From: UBA1163 sp049513055
GTDB lineage: Bacteria; Desulfobacterota; BSN033; UBA1163
Reading direction: 5' to 3'
DNA: 20,954 nucleotides
Assembly (NCBI GenBank): GCA_049513055.1
Contig: JBEKWN010000079.1
Span: 1 to 20,954 of the forward strand
Below, one piece after another: positions 1 through 6,123 of the stretch (within the stretch, counting starts at the first letter, position 1; each line of letters opens with the position of its first letter). The position numbers and the translations under genes are program-made. The notes under the pieces are model-generated. The model ran no database searches. It saw nothing but the letters and a program-made list of their open reading frames with translations, and was not told the origin of the DNA.

Positions 1-230
1 TTAGAAAGTTGTCTTTGCTTTGAGGAGTTGACGGCTAACTGAGGAGGGCCAAACATCATGGAAGTCCTGGTCTTCACTTCGATGAAGACCAGGGTATCCT
101 TCTCTTTAGCAATGATATCCATCTCACCCATTTTGCAGACATAATTTTTTTCAATAATACGGTATCCTCTCTTCTTCAAAAATCGAAGAGCCTTTTCCTC
201 GCCCTTTTTGCCAAGTTCCTTCTTTTCCAT
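1..230 (-). CDS. yraN: UPF0102/YraN-family endonuclease-like protein, 3' end outside window
   Basis: The gene starts at the ATG at 230 and runs off the left edge after 76 codons. The visible part matches the start of the YraN (UPF0102) family, a small restriction-endonuclease-like fold of uncertain function, often found beside rnhB. Residues 8-14 (GKKGEEK) give the usual N-terminal glycine/glutamate motif. GEMDII (35-40) and EVKTR (51-55) give the acidic/E-x-K cluster of the nuclease-like core. It is the last visible gene of the ffh-rpsP-rnhB operon, 83 bp after rnhB. Purine-rich GGAAGA lies just upstream as a weak ribosome site. Family assignment is firm; the biochemical role is not established. 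Confidence 0.88.
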   Translation of the reverse strand, partial: MEKKELGKKGEEKALRFLKKRGYRIIEKNYVCKMGEMDIIAKEKDTLVFIEVKTRTSMMFGPPQLAVNSSKQRQLS

Positions 231-236
231 CAGTCT

Positions 237-313
237 TCCGTGTCCGTGTCAAATCTCCCAGAAAATAAGGTTTATCTTTTTACGCTATGCGCTATGCCCT
301 TTGCTCTTTGCGC
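237..313. repeat. Short tandem words at the rnhB/yraN junction
   Basis: The gap between rnhB and yraN is built from two word repeats. TCCGTGTCCGTGTC (237-250) recurs exactly at 3962-3975 between ffh and rpsP. ACGCTATGCGCTATGC (282-297) recurs, in the same orientation relative to the upstream gene, at the end of the CNNM gene (10783-10801). These are seen directly. Their origin and function are unknown. Confidence 0.6.
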
Positions 314-940
314 TCAAAGATACTCCTTCACCCCTCGAAAAGTCTTGCGGTGGAGTTCACAGATGCCGAATTTTTCAATTGCCTTCCGATGTTCTTTTGT
401 TCCATACCCTTTGTGTCTTGCAAAATTATACTGAGGGTACTTCTGGTGGCATTCCAGCATCATTCGGTCTCGGGTCACCTTGGCTACAATAGAAGCTGCT
501 GCAATGGAGTTACAGAGCTGGTCGCCTTTTCGGATAGGTTTCTGAGGAATGGGGAGTGTAATACCCTGAAGACCATCGATAAGGATAAAATCTGGAGGTG
601 TGGGAAGGTTCTCAATTGCCGAAGCCATGGCTTTTAGCGTAGCCTGCAGAATATTGACGCGATCGATCTCCTCCTGTCCAATAATTCCAATTCCTACTCC
701 TTGGGCTTCTGCAAGGATCGTTTCGTAAAGATGCTCCCGCTTTTTCGATGAAATTTTTTTTGAATCAAAAAGCTTCTCTCCAATACCGTCTCTGGGTAGA
801 ATAACCGCTGCGGCAACGACCACCCCGGCTAAGGGGCCCCTTCCCGCCTCATCCACGCCGGCAATCCGATGGTAACCCCGGCGATAATACATCTTTTCGA
901 AATAATCCATGGGTTGTGTTGGAAGGGATGGGAAAAGCAT
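314..940 (-). CDS. rnhB: Ribonuclease HII
   Basis: RNase HII removes ribonucleotides and RNA primers from RNA-DNA hybrids in the cytoplasm. The signature GVDEAGRGPLAG is at residues 28-39, with catalytic D30 and E31. The other two metal-binding aspartates are D122 (ILIDG) and D140 (KGD), 18 residues apart as in characterised family members, followed by AAASIVAKVTRD. Length is 208 aa from the ATG at 940, or 198 aa from the ATG at 910. The shorter form (MDYFEKMYY...) looks more like the family N-terminus. Neither start has a good Shine-Dalgarno site, so the start is uncertain. It lies between rplS and yraN in the same operon, a common arrangement. Confidence 0.95.
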   Translation of the reverse strand: MLFPSLPTQPMDYFEKMYYRRGYHRIAGVDEAGRGPLAGVVVAAAVILPRDGIGEKLFDSKKISSKKREHLYETILAEAQGVGIGIIGQEEIDRVNILQATLKAMASAIENLPTPPDFILIDGLQGITLPIPQKPIRKGDQLCNSIAAASIVAKVTRDRMMLECHQKYPQYNFARHKGYGTKEHRKAIEKFGICELHRKTFRGVKEYL

Positions 941-970
941 AGGAAAAATATCTGTGAAAGTTGGCAGAAT

Positions 971-1047
971 GCAGTAAGCAGAAGGCAGAACAAAACAAAA
1001 AATTAATTATTAGGCTGCTTTCTGCTTGCTGCCTCACTGCTTACTGT
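971..1047. repeat. Inverted GCAG-word repeat at the 3' end of rplS
   Basis: GCAGTAAGCAGAAGGCAGA (971-989) is imperfectly complementary to a longer GCAG-rich stretch at 1014-1047, which forms the last codons of rplS. On the rplS transcript this could fold into a long imperfect stem with an A/T-rich loop. The repeat therefore supplies both coding sequence and a possible RNA structure. It is not a canonical terminator because rnhB follows at once. Confidence 0.5.
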
Positions 1048-1404
1048 GTTTCGGGCGACCTGTTTCTTTTCGCCTCGAATACGAGCTGCCTTGCCCTTCA
1101 GGCTTCGAAGGTAGAAGAGCTTAGCCCGTCTCACCTTTCCTCGACTGATCACATCGATCCGATCGAGCCGGGGTGAATGGAGGGGGAAAACCCTCTCAAC
1201 GCCGATCCCATAAGAGATCTTCCTCACTGTGAAGGTAGATCGAATTCCTCCCTTTTTCTTACGAATGACCACTCCTTCGAAGGGTTGTATCCTTTCCTTC
1301 TCTCCCTCCACGATCTTCACATGGACCCTTATTGTATCTCCCGCCCTGAAATCCGGGAGATCTGTCCTCAATTGTTCTCTCTCAACCAATTCCATCAGAT
1401 TCAT
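1003..1404 (-). CDS. rplS: 50S ribosomal protein L19
   Basis: L19 lies at the interface between the ribosomal subunits. The protein has the family core: FRAGDTIRVHVKI near residue 19, IQPFEGVVIRKKK near 40, the FTVRKISYGIGVERVFPLHSP stretch in two parts, and RGKVRRAKLFYLR followed by GKAARI. The ATG at 1404 has a good ribosome site (AAGGAG, 7 nt upstream). At 133 aa it is longer than the usual roughly 115. The extra C-terminal residues after AARIRGEKK are encoded by the GCAG-word repeat at 1014-1047, so the tail is probably a repeat-derived extension rather than conserved L19. It follows the SPOUT methyltransferase gene by 95 bp. Confidence 0.96.
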   Translation of the reverse strand: MNLMELVEREQLRTDLPDFRAGDTIRVHVKIVEGEKERIQPFEGVVIRKKKGGIRSTFTVRKISYGIGVERVFPLHSPRLDRIDVISRGKVRRAKLFYLRSLKGKAARIRGEKKQVARNTVSSEAASRKQPNN

Positions 1405-1441
1405 CTTGACTCTCCTTCCCTATACTCAATTTCGGAATGCC

Positions 1442-1488
1442 CCCCTCACCCTTCCCTCTCCCCTCTGGGGAGAGGGCGGGGTGAGGGG
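1442..1488. repeat. 22-bp-arm inverted repeat between the SPOUT methyltransferase gene and rplS
   Basis: Arms at 1442-1463 and 1467-1488 pair at 20 of 22 positions around a 3-nt loop. The element is C-rich on one side and G-rich on the other. In the operon mRNA it would form a very stable hairpin about 40 nt before the rplS ribosome site, with no U-tract, so it is not a standard terminator. Processing, mRNA stabilisation or partial polarity are possible roles, inferred only. Confidence 0.75.
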
Positions 1489-1498
1489 AATTCCGCAA

Positions 1499-2062
1499 TC
1501 ACGAACGGCCCCCTAATAACCGATCTAAGATGATGGCCACTGCTGAGCGAACCGAAAGGTGATTATATCCTTTCCCTTGGATCGGCGCCAGGACATAATC
1601 GGAACCGTCTTTCACCTCCTGAGTCAAACCCCATCCTGTTCCAAACAGAATGAAGAAGGGTGAGCTTTCATCTTTCAATAACTTTTTTAAGAATCCAAAA
1701 TCAATACTCTTTGGATGGGGGGAGGCCCCGGTGGCCACTCTCTTCACCTTTTTCTGCCAGAGATCGGAGATCTCTCGATCTGCTTCGTCAATGGTCCGTG
1801 AAACCCGGACCAGAGAAAGAGATTCTTTTCTTGTTGGATTGTAAACCGACCCAATCCCCTCCACCCAATGGCGGATAATCCTCTCCGTTAACTGAATCTG
1901 GCTTTCCAATGGGGTAATAATGAAGAAGCCTTCAACTCCAAATGTCTTGGCACAACGAGCAATATCGTGAATATCAAAGTTGGTGATGGCTGTGGCCACC
2001 ACCTCTTTCCTCTTATCATAAATAGGATGGTGGACCAATCCTAAGTAAAGATTAGACCCCAT
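1499..2062 (-). CDS. SPOUT-superfamily RNA methyltransferase adjacent to trmD
   Basis: This 187-aa protein fits the COG4752 / PF09936-type SAM-dependent RNA methyltransferases, commonly encoded just after trmD in Thermotogae and deltaproteobacteria. The C-terminal half shows the knot-type SAM site: LFGTGWGL (139-146), YVLAPI (156-161) and NHLSVRSAVAI (167-177). The N-terminus (LYLGLVHHPIYDK) is typical of the family. The start overlaps the end of trmD by 11 bp, which implies translational coupling. The substrate nucleotide is not known from sequence. A role in tRNA or rRNA modification is inferred from fold and context. Confidence 0.88.
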   Translation of the reverse strand: MGSNLYLGLVHHPIYDKRKEVVATAITNFDIHDIARCAKTFGVEGFFIITPLESQIQLTERIIRHWVEGIGSVYNPTRKESLSLVRVSRTIDEADREISDLWQKKVKRVATGASPHPKSIDFGFLKKLLKDESSPFFILFGTGWGLTQEVKDGSDYVLAPIQGKGYNHLSVRSAVAIILDRLLGGRS

Positions 2063-2816
2063 TCCCAGCCTTCTCCCTCCTATTCTGATCGAGGATCTCC
2101 TCCAGGAGTCTTTTATCCTCCTCAGTGAGATTGGCTTTGGCTAAAAGATCTGGTCGTCTCAACGATGTTCGCCTGAGCGCCTCCTTTCTTCTCCAGAGAG
2201 AAATCGCTGAATGATTTCCTGAAAGAAGGATTTCTGGGACACAACTCCCTCTGAAATCAAAAGGCCGGGTGTACTGAGGATGTTCTAAAAGAGAGTTGAA
2301 AAAGGAATCCTCCTCGGCTGAGCGATCAGATCCCAAAACTCCGGGAATAAACCTTGAGACAGCGTCGATGAGGACCATCGCTGCCAATTCCCCTCCTGTC
2401 AGGACGTAGTCCCCAATCGAAATCTCTTCGTCTATAAAGAGCTCTCTCACTCTTTCATCCACCCCTTCATATCGGCCACAAAGAAGGATGAGATGAGATT
2501 GAGTGGAAAGCCTGCGAGTCAAATCCTGGTTGAAGGGTTTTCCCTGAGGAGTCAGATAGACTGTCCAGGCAGATGGGTTTTGAGACTTGACCGACTCAAT
2601 GGCCCGAGCAATGGGCTCCACTTTCATCACCATGCCCTGGCCTCCTCCATAAGGAGTATCATCCACGACCTGATGTTTATCCAAGGTAAAATCTCGGATA
2701 TTAATGGTTTGGATTTGGATGAGCCCTTTCTCGATGGCTTTGCCTAAAATACTTTCCCGCAGAGGGGAGGAAAACATATTAGGAAAGAGGGTAAGAATGT
2801 CAAACCTCATCTTCAT
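2052..2816 (-). CDS. trmD: tRNA (guanine-N1-)-methyltransferase
   Basis: TrmD methylates G37 of tRNAs with G at position 36, using S-adenosylmethionine, and prevents +1 frameshifting. Visible signatures are YGGGQGMVMK (56-65), CGRYEGVDERV (113-123) and IGDYVLTGGELA (134-145), forming the deep trefoil-knot SAM site. D170 (EEDSF) fits the catalytic base and QYTRP (181-185) is conserved. The length of 254 aa is normal. The frame opens at the ATG at 2816, with a second ATG at 2810. Either overlaps the 3' end of rimM by 11-17 bp. It overlaps the downstream methyltransferase gene by 11 bp. Confidence 0.97.
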   Translation of the reverse strand: MKMRFDILTLFPNMFSSPLRESILGKAIEKGLIQIQTINIRDFTLDKHQVVDDTPYGGGQGMVMKVEPIARAIESVKSQNPSAWTVYLTPQGKPFNQDLTRRLSTQSHLILLCGRYEGVDERVRELFIDEEISIGDYVLTGGELAAMVLIDAVSRFIPGVLGSDRSAEEDSFFNSLLEHPQYTRPFDFRGSCVPEILLSGNHSAISLWRRKEALRRTSLRRPDLLAKANLTEEDKRLLEEILDQNRREKAGNGV

Positions 2817-3327
2817 CCTCCCACAAGCCCTTCATTCGGACAACCTTCATCACCCCTCTTTTAAGGTCTATACTCTGGATCACCTCCTCTGTCGCTGGCA
2901 GAAAGATCTCTCCCCTTTTTCCTTCAACCACGTAGACGTCATTGGCTCCCGTAGGAAAGATCCCCTTCACCTTTCCGATCCTTTTGCCTTCCCGGGTCTC
3001 AACCTTCATTCCCAAGATGTCCACCCAATAATATTCTCCCTCTTCTAATCCAGGAAGTGCTTCCTTCTCGATGAGAATCTCCTTCCCTATCAGAGGTTCC
3101 GTCTCTTCAATCTTTTCAATCCCTTTTAATCGGAGGATGAGACGGGGTGGTTGGGGAATTGCCTCCATAATTTCGTAGGGCTCAGGTCTGCCCTTTTCGC
3201 CCTCAATGAAGACTTCACGATAGAGAGAAAAACGGTAGAGGTCTTCTCCAAAATACTTCACCTTCACTTTCCCCTTGACCCCGTGGGGTTTGACCACCCT
3301 GCCGATGGGGAAAAGATTTTTCACCAT
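2800..3327 (-). CDS. rimM: Ribosome maturation factor RimM
   Basis: RimM binds S19 and assists maturation of the 30S head domain. The N-terminal RimM beta-barrel begins with LFPIGRVVKPHGVKGKVKV (residues 5-23). The C-terminal PRC-barrel is marked by YYWVDILGMKV, an IGKV strand, and GANDVYVV followed by FLPATEEVIQSID. Length is 175 aa, as expected. It begins 6 bp after khpA ends and overlaps trmD. The order khpA-rimM-trmD is common among bacteria and supports the call. Confidence 0.96.
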   Translation of the reverse strand: MVKNLFPIGRVVKPHGVKGKVKVKYFGEDLYRFSLYREVFIEGEKGRPEPYEIMEAIPQPPRLILRLKGIEKIEETEPLIGKEILIEKEALPGLEEGEYYWVDILGMKVETREGKRIGKVKGIFPTGANDVYVVEGKRGEIFLPATEEVIQSIDLKRGVMKVVRMKGLWEDEDEV

Positions 3328-3333
3328 AGACCG

Positions 3334-3570
3334 TTATTCGATGATCTCTAAAACAGAACGTTTCCCCAAATTCGCCGAGACAGCCCCCAAGATGACCCGG
3401 ATGGACCTGGCCGTTCTGCCCTGTTTCCCGATCACCTTCCCCAAATCTTCCTTGGCTACAGAGAGTTCGATAACAGAAGTTCTTTCACCTTCGATTTCAG
3501 AGACCTTGACTTGATCTGGATGATCGACCAATGCCTTGGCAATATACTCAACGAGTTCTTTTGCGTTCAT
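3334..3570 (-). CDS. khpA: KH-domain RNA-binding protein KhpA
   Basis: This 78-aa protein has a single type-II KH domain with the nucleic-acid-binding GxxG loop GKQG at residues 48-51, followed by RTARSIRVIL. KhpA proteins bind RNA and, in Gram-positive bacteria, pair with KhpB/Jag. The gene stands between rpsP and rimM, its usual position. A ribosome site (GGAGGTGG) precedes the ATG at 3570. The role in this organism is inferred from the family. Confidence 0.93.
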   Translation of the reverse strand: MNAKELVEYIAKALVDHPDQVKVSEIEGERTSVIELSVAKEDLGKVIGKQGRTARSIRVILGAVSANLGKRSVLEIIE

Positions 3571-3641
3571 AACCCCACCTCCACTTTTCGCATCAGTCCT
3601 GGAGGAGATTCATGATCAGCAAGGGTTTGAGAAAAGGCGGC

Positions 3642-3911
3642 TTATTCAGTCTTCCCTTCCGACAACTTCTTTGAAATTCCAGATCGTATTAAAAGTTGAC
3701 GAACAGTCGGGGTAGGCTGAGCTCCCTTTCTCAGCCACTGAATCGCCTTCTCTTCCTTGAACCGAACCTCCACTGGATTTTTCTTAGGATCATAGGTCCC
3801 CACCTGGTCAATAAATTTACCATCCCTGGAAGAACGACGATCCGAAACTACAATTCGGTAATATGGGCTCTTCTTCCCACCAAATCTCATCAATCTCATC
3901 GATACAGCCAT
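3642..3911 (-). CDS. rpsP: 30S ribosomal protein S16
   Basis: S16 helps nucleate assembly of the 30S subunit. The ATG at 3911 is chosen because the protein then begins MAVSMRLMRFGGKK, the normal S16 N-terminus, and AAGGAGGT lies about 12-13 nt upstream. The frame stays open 12 codons further up to 3947, but that extension includes the ribosome site itself. Family motifs are YYRIVVSDRRSSRDGK followed by IDQVGTYDP, and QWLRKGAQPTPTVRQLL. Length is 89 aa. It lies between ffh and khpA in the operon. Confidence 0.96.
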   Translation of the reverse strand: MAVSMRLMRFGGKKSPYYRIVVSDRRSSRDGKFIDQVGTYDPKKNPVEVRFKEEKAIQWLRKGAQPTPTVRQLLIRSGISKKLSEGKTE

Positions 3912-3961
3912 ATTGTTTTCTACCACCTCCTTTTCATTTAACTCCACCTAAAATAACGTGA

Positions 3962-3985
3962 TCCGTGTCCGTGTCTCGTGTCCGG
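3962..3985. repeat. GTGTCC-type tandem word repeat between ffh and rpsP
   Basis: TCCGTGTCCGTGTC is followed by TCGTGTCCGG. The first 14 bases also occur at 237-250, likewise just upstream of the next gene in the same operon. It is non-coding and its function is unknown. Confidence 0.6.
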
Positions 3986-4043
3986 AACCCAAAACCCTGT
4001 AATTTTCTATTCTAAAATTTCCAAAATAAGAATCATGAAACAT

Positions 4044-5384
4044 TTACGAAAAGAAAGGCGCTCTCCCTCTTCCGAGTCCTTTCTCCCCCATTTTGGTAAA
4101 TTGCTTCATCATCTTTCGAGCTTGGGCATATTGTTTAAGAAGTCGGTTGACATCCTGAACGTTCGTTCCGCTTCCTCGAGCGATCCTTAATCTCCGACTT
4201 CCATTGATGACCTGATAATTGGCCCGTTCCTTAGGCGTCATGGAATTAATGATGGCTTCCACCCTCACCAATTCCTTCTCATCGAAATCGAAGCCTCCTA
4301 CCCCTTTCATCTTTTTTGGAAGTCCTGGAATCATTCCCAAGATGGATTCCAATGACCCCATCTTTCGAACCTGTTGGATCTGGTCCCGAAAATCCTCCAA
4401 TGTAAAGGAATCTTTTCGGATCTTCTTCTCTAACTCTTTTGCCTTTTCCTCATCGAAGGCAGCTTCTGCCTTCTCGATCAGGGTGAGGACATCTCCCATC
4501 CCCAGAATTCTTGAAGCCATTCGATCGGGATGAAAAGCCTCCAAGGCATCCAACTTTTCTCCCACTCCGATAAATTTAATGGGTTTTTGTATCACGGATT
4601 TAATTGAAAGAGCAGCTCCTCCCCGTGCATCCCCATCCATTTTGGTCAGAATGATTCCATCAATGCCCAGACGGTCATTGAAATTTTTTCCAATATTGAC
4701 CGCATCCTGCCCAGTCATGGCATCGGCTACCAAGAGCACCTCTTTGGGCTTGATCTGGTTTTTGATCTCCCGGAGTTCCAGCATGAGTGCTTCATCGATA
4801 TGAAGCCTCCCGGCGGTATCGATGAGCATCAAATCATATCCTCCCTTCAGAGCAACATCTCTTGCCTTCAAACAAATATCCAGTGGCGTTTGGGATGCAT
4901 CGGGACGATAAAAATCAACTTTTAATTCTTCTCCTAACTTCTGCAATTGCTCAATCGCTGCGGGTCGGTAAACATCAGCGGGAACGAGGTAAGGTCGCTT
5001 CCTTTTTTCCTGAAAATACCGCGCGAGTTTCCCCGCGGTGGTCGTTTTCCCACAGCCGTGGAGACCTACCAGCATAATTGGAACGGGAGGGCTTCCCGAA
5101 AGATGAACCTTCTGCTCCTCACCGCCCATCAGGGAGGTCATCTCTTCTTTTACAATCTTGATCAATTGTTGAGCGGGTGTGAGGCTACCCATCACTTCCT
5201 GACCGACCGCCCTTCCCTGGACTTGCTGAATAAAATCCTTGACAACCTTGAAATTGACATCGGCTTCCAAGAGGGCAATCCTCACTTCCTTTAAGGCTTC
5301 TTGGATATTCTCCTCCGTCAACTTTCCATGGCCTCTCAGTTTCTTAAAAATGGAATCTAATTTGGTTGAAAGATTTTCAAACAT
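4044..5384 (-). CDS. ffh: Signal recognition particle protein Ffh (SRP54)
   Basis: Ffh is the GTPase that binds 4.5S RNA and signal sequences and delivers ribosomes to FtsY at the membrane. The ATG at 5384 gives the usual N-terminus MFENLSTKLD. An upstream TTG at 5396 is in frame but less likely. The N domain covers about 1-95. G1 is GLHGCGKTT (107-115), followed by DVYRPAAIEQL, DTAGRLH (189-195) and TKMDGDARGG (247-256). The Met-rich M domain covers about 300-446, including MIPGLPKKMKG and SRRLRIARGSG. Length is 446 aa. It is the first gene of the operon, about 30 nt after a strong promoter. Confidence 0.97.
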   Translation of the reverse strand: MFENLSTKLDSIFKKLRGHGKLTEENIQEALKEVRIALLEADVNFKVVKDFIQQVQGRAVGQEVMGSLTPAQQLIKIVKEEMTSLMGGEEQKVHLSGSPPVPIMLVGLHGCGKTTTAGKLARYFQEKRKRPYLVPADVYRPAAIEQLQKLGEELKVDFYRPDASQTPLDICLKARDVALKGGYDLMLIDTAGRLHIDEALMLELREIKNQIKPKEVLLVADAMTGQDAVNIGKNFNDRLGIDGIILTKMDGDARGGAALSIKSVIQKPIKFIGVGEKLDALEAFHPDRMASRILGMGDVLTLIEKAEAAFDEEKAKELEKKIRKDSFTLEDFRDQIQQVRKMGSLESILGMIPGLPKKMKGVGGFDFDEKELVRVEAIINSMTPKERANYQVINGSRRLRIARGSGTNVQDVNRLLKQYAQARKMMKQFTKMGEKGLGRGRAPFFS

Positions 5385-5414
5385 ACCTAAATCCAAAAAG
5401 ATTATAAATAACTT

Positions 5415-5443
5415 ATTCTATTAGTTTTTCTTCAAATTGTCAA
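5415..5443 (-). promoter_or_regulatory. Predicted sigma70-type promoter of the ffh operon
   Basis: On the minus strand there is TTGACA (5443-5438), a 17-bp spacer and TAGAAT (5420-5415). That is a perfect -35 and a 5/6 -10 at optimal spacing. Transcription would begin near 5408, leaving a leader of about 24 nt before the ffh ATG. It lies just downstream of the terminator of the preceding operon, so ffh and the translation genes behind it form their own unit. Confidence 0.75.
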
Positions 5444-5457
5444 TTTTGAGGACCAAA

Positions 5458-5487
5458 CCTAAAAAAACAAACGCCCCACCGGGGCGT
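5458..5487 (-). terminator. Rho-independent terminator of the envelope lipoprotein operon
   Basis: The hairpin ACGCCCC-ACC-GGGGCGT (5471-5487), read on the minus strand, is followed by TTTGTTTTTTT. It sits between the small lipoprotein gene (ends 5722) and the ffh promoter. It therefore terminates the BamD/LptA-like operon and insulates ffh. Confidence 0.85.
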
Positions 5488-5526
5488 CTTGATGATTTTA
5501 GATTTAAGATTTGAGATTTTAGATTT

Positions 5527-5662
5527 AGCAGGCTGCTGAAAAAATCCTTCCTGTCATTAGAATGTCATTCCTGCGGAAGCAGGAATCCAGTTTTTTCAGG
5601 CCCTTCTGGACTCCCGCTTTCGCGGGAGTGACAGTGATATGGTATTTTTCGGCACCCTGTTA
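5527..5662. repeat. 136-bp nested-palindrome, MITE-like intergenic element
   Basis: The ends are imperfect terminal inverted repeats: CAGGCTGCTGAAAAA, against CAGGGTGCCGAAAAA on the other strand (13/15). Inside, 27-bp arms at 5564-5590 and 5606-5632 pair as inverted repeats at 22/27. All five differences are transitions. Each arm is itself a small hairpin (5567-5586; 5610-5629). It lies in A/T-rich filler made of GATTT/AAATCT words (5493-5526 and 5664-5705). It has no coding capacity, so any movement would need an enzyme in trans. Similar GTCATTCC...GGAATCCAG palindromes are common in proteobacterial intergenic DNA. Confidence 0.75.
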
Positions 5663-5721
5663 GATTACAGAATTTAAATCTACAATCTGCAATTTGAAAT
5701 CTGAAATGGTTGGTTTGCGGT

Positions 5722-6123
5722 TTACAGTCCCTTTGTGATTTTCCATCCCTTACCCTCTTTCTTCAAAAAGAGGGCCTCTTTACCAGAATAGCGATTTTTC
5801 TTCTCTCCTTTTTCTACTTCTAAATAAAATTGCTGGATAACTGTTGCGGTTTCTCCATCGATTTGGACGGATCGGTCCCAACTGGAATAGGAAATCCGAT
5901 CGAAGGTCTTAAAATATCCCTCAATTCGCTTTTGAAGCCGGTTAAAGTCTTCTTCCTTGTCTTGATAAGCTTTGGAGATGCAGGAGAGGTAAAGGGAGAG
6001 GTCTCTTTTCTGTAGGGCCTCTTGCCTTCGATTCAAAATTTGATAGATTTTTTCTTCTTCGGAAACCTGACAGGCCAGGAGGAAAAGAATGGGGAGCAGA
6101 AAGGAGAGGAGGTGCCTTCTCAT
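5722..6123 (-). CDS. Small lipoprotein with NTF2-like (SnoaL/DUF4440-type) appearance
   Basis: This 133-aa protein starts with a lipoprotein signal peptide: basic MRRH, a hydrophobic stretch, and lipobox LLAC with Cys18. The mature part begins with helical EEEKIYQILNRRQEALQKRD, then LYLSCISKAYQD, and ends in beta-type segments (ATVIQQFYLEVEKG; GKEALFLKKEGKGWKI). That pattern fits NTF2-like domains, as a fold-level guess only. Its ATG overlaps the stop of the BamD/LptA-like gene by 4 bp (ATGA), indicating translational coupling. A role in the cell envelope is inferred from the lipobox and the partner. It is not a recognised named family. Confidence 0.72.
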   Translation of the reverse strand: MRRHLLSFLLPILFLLACQVSEEEKIYQILNRRQEALQKRDLSLYLSCISKAYQDKEEDFNRLQKRIEGYFKTFDRISYSSWDRSVQIDGETATVIQQFYLEVEKGEKKNRYSGKEALFLKKEGKGWKITKGL

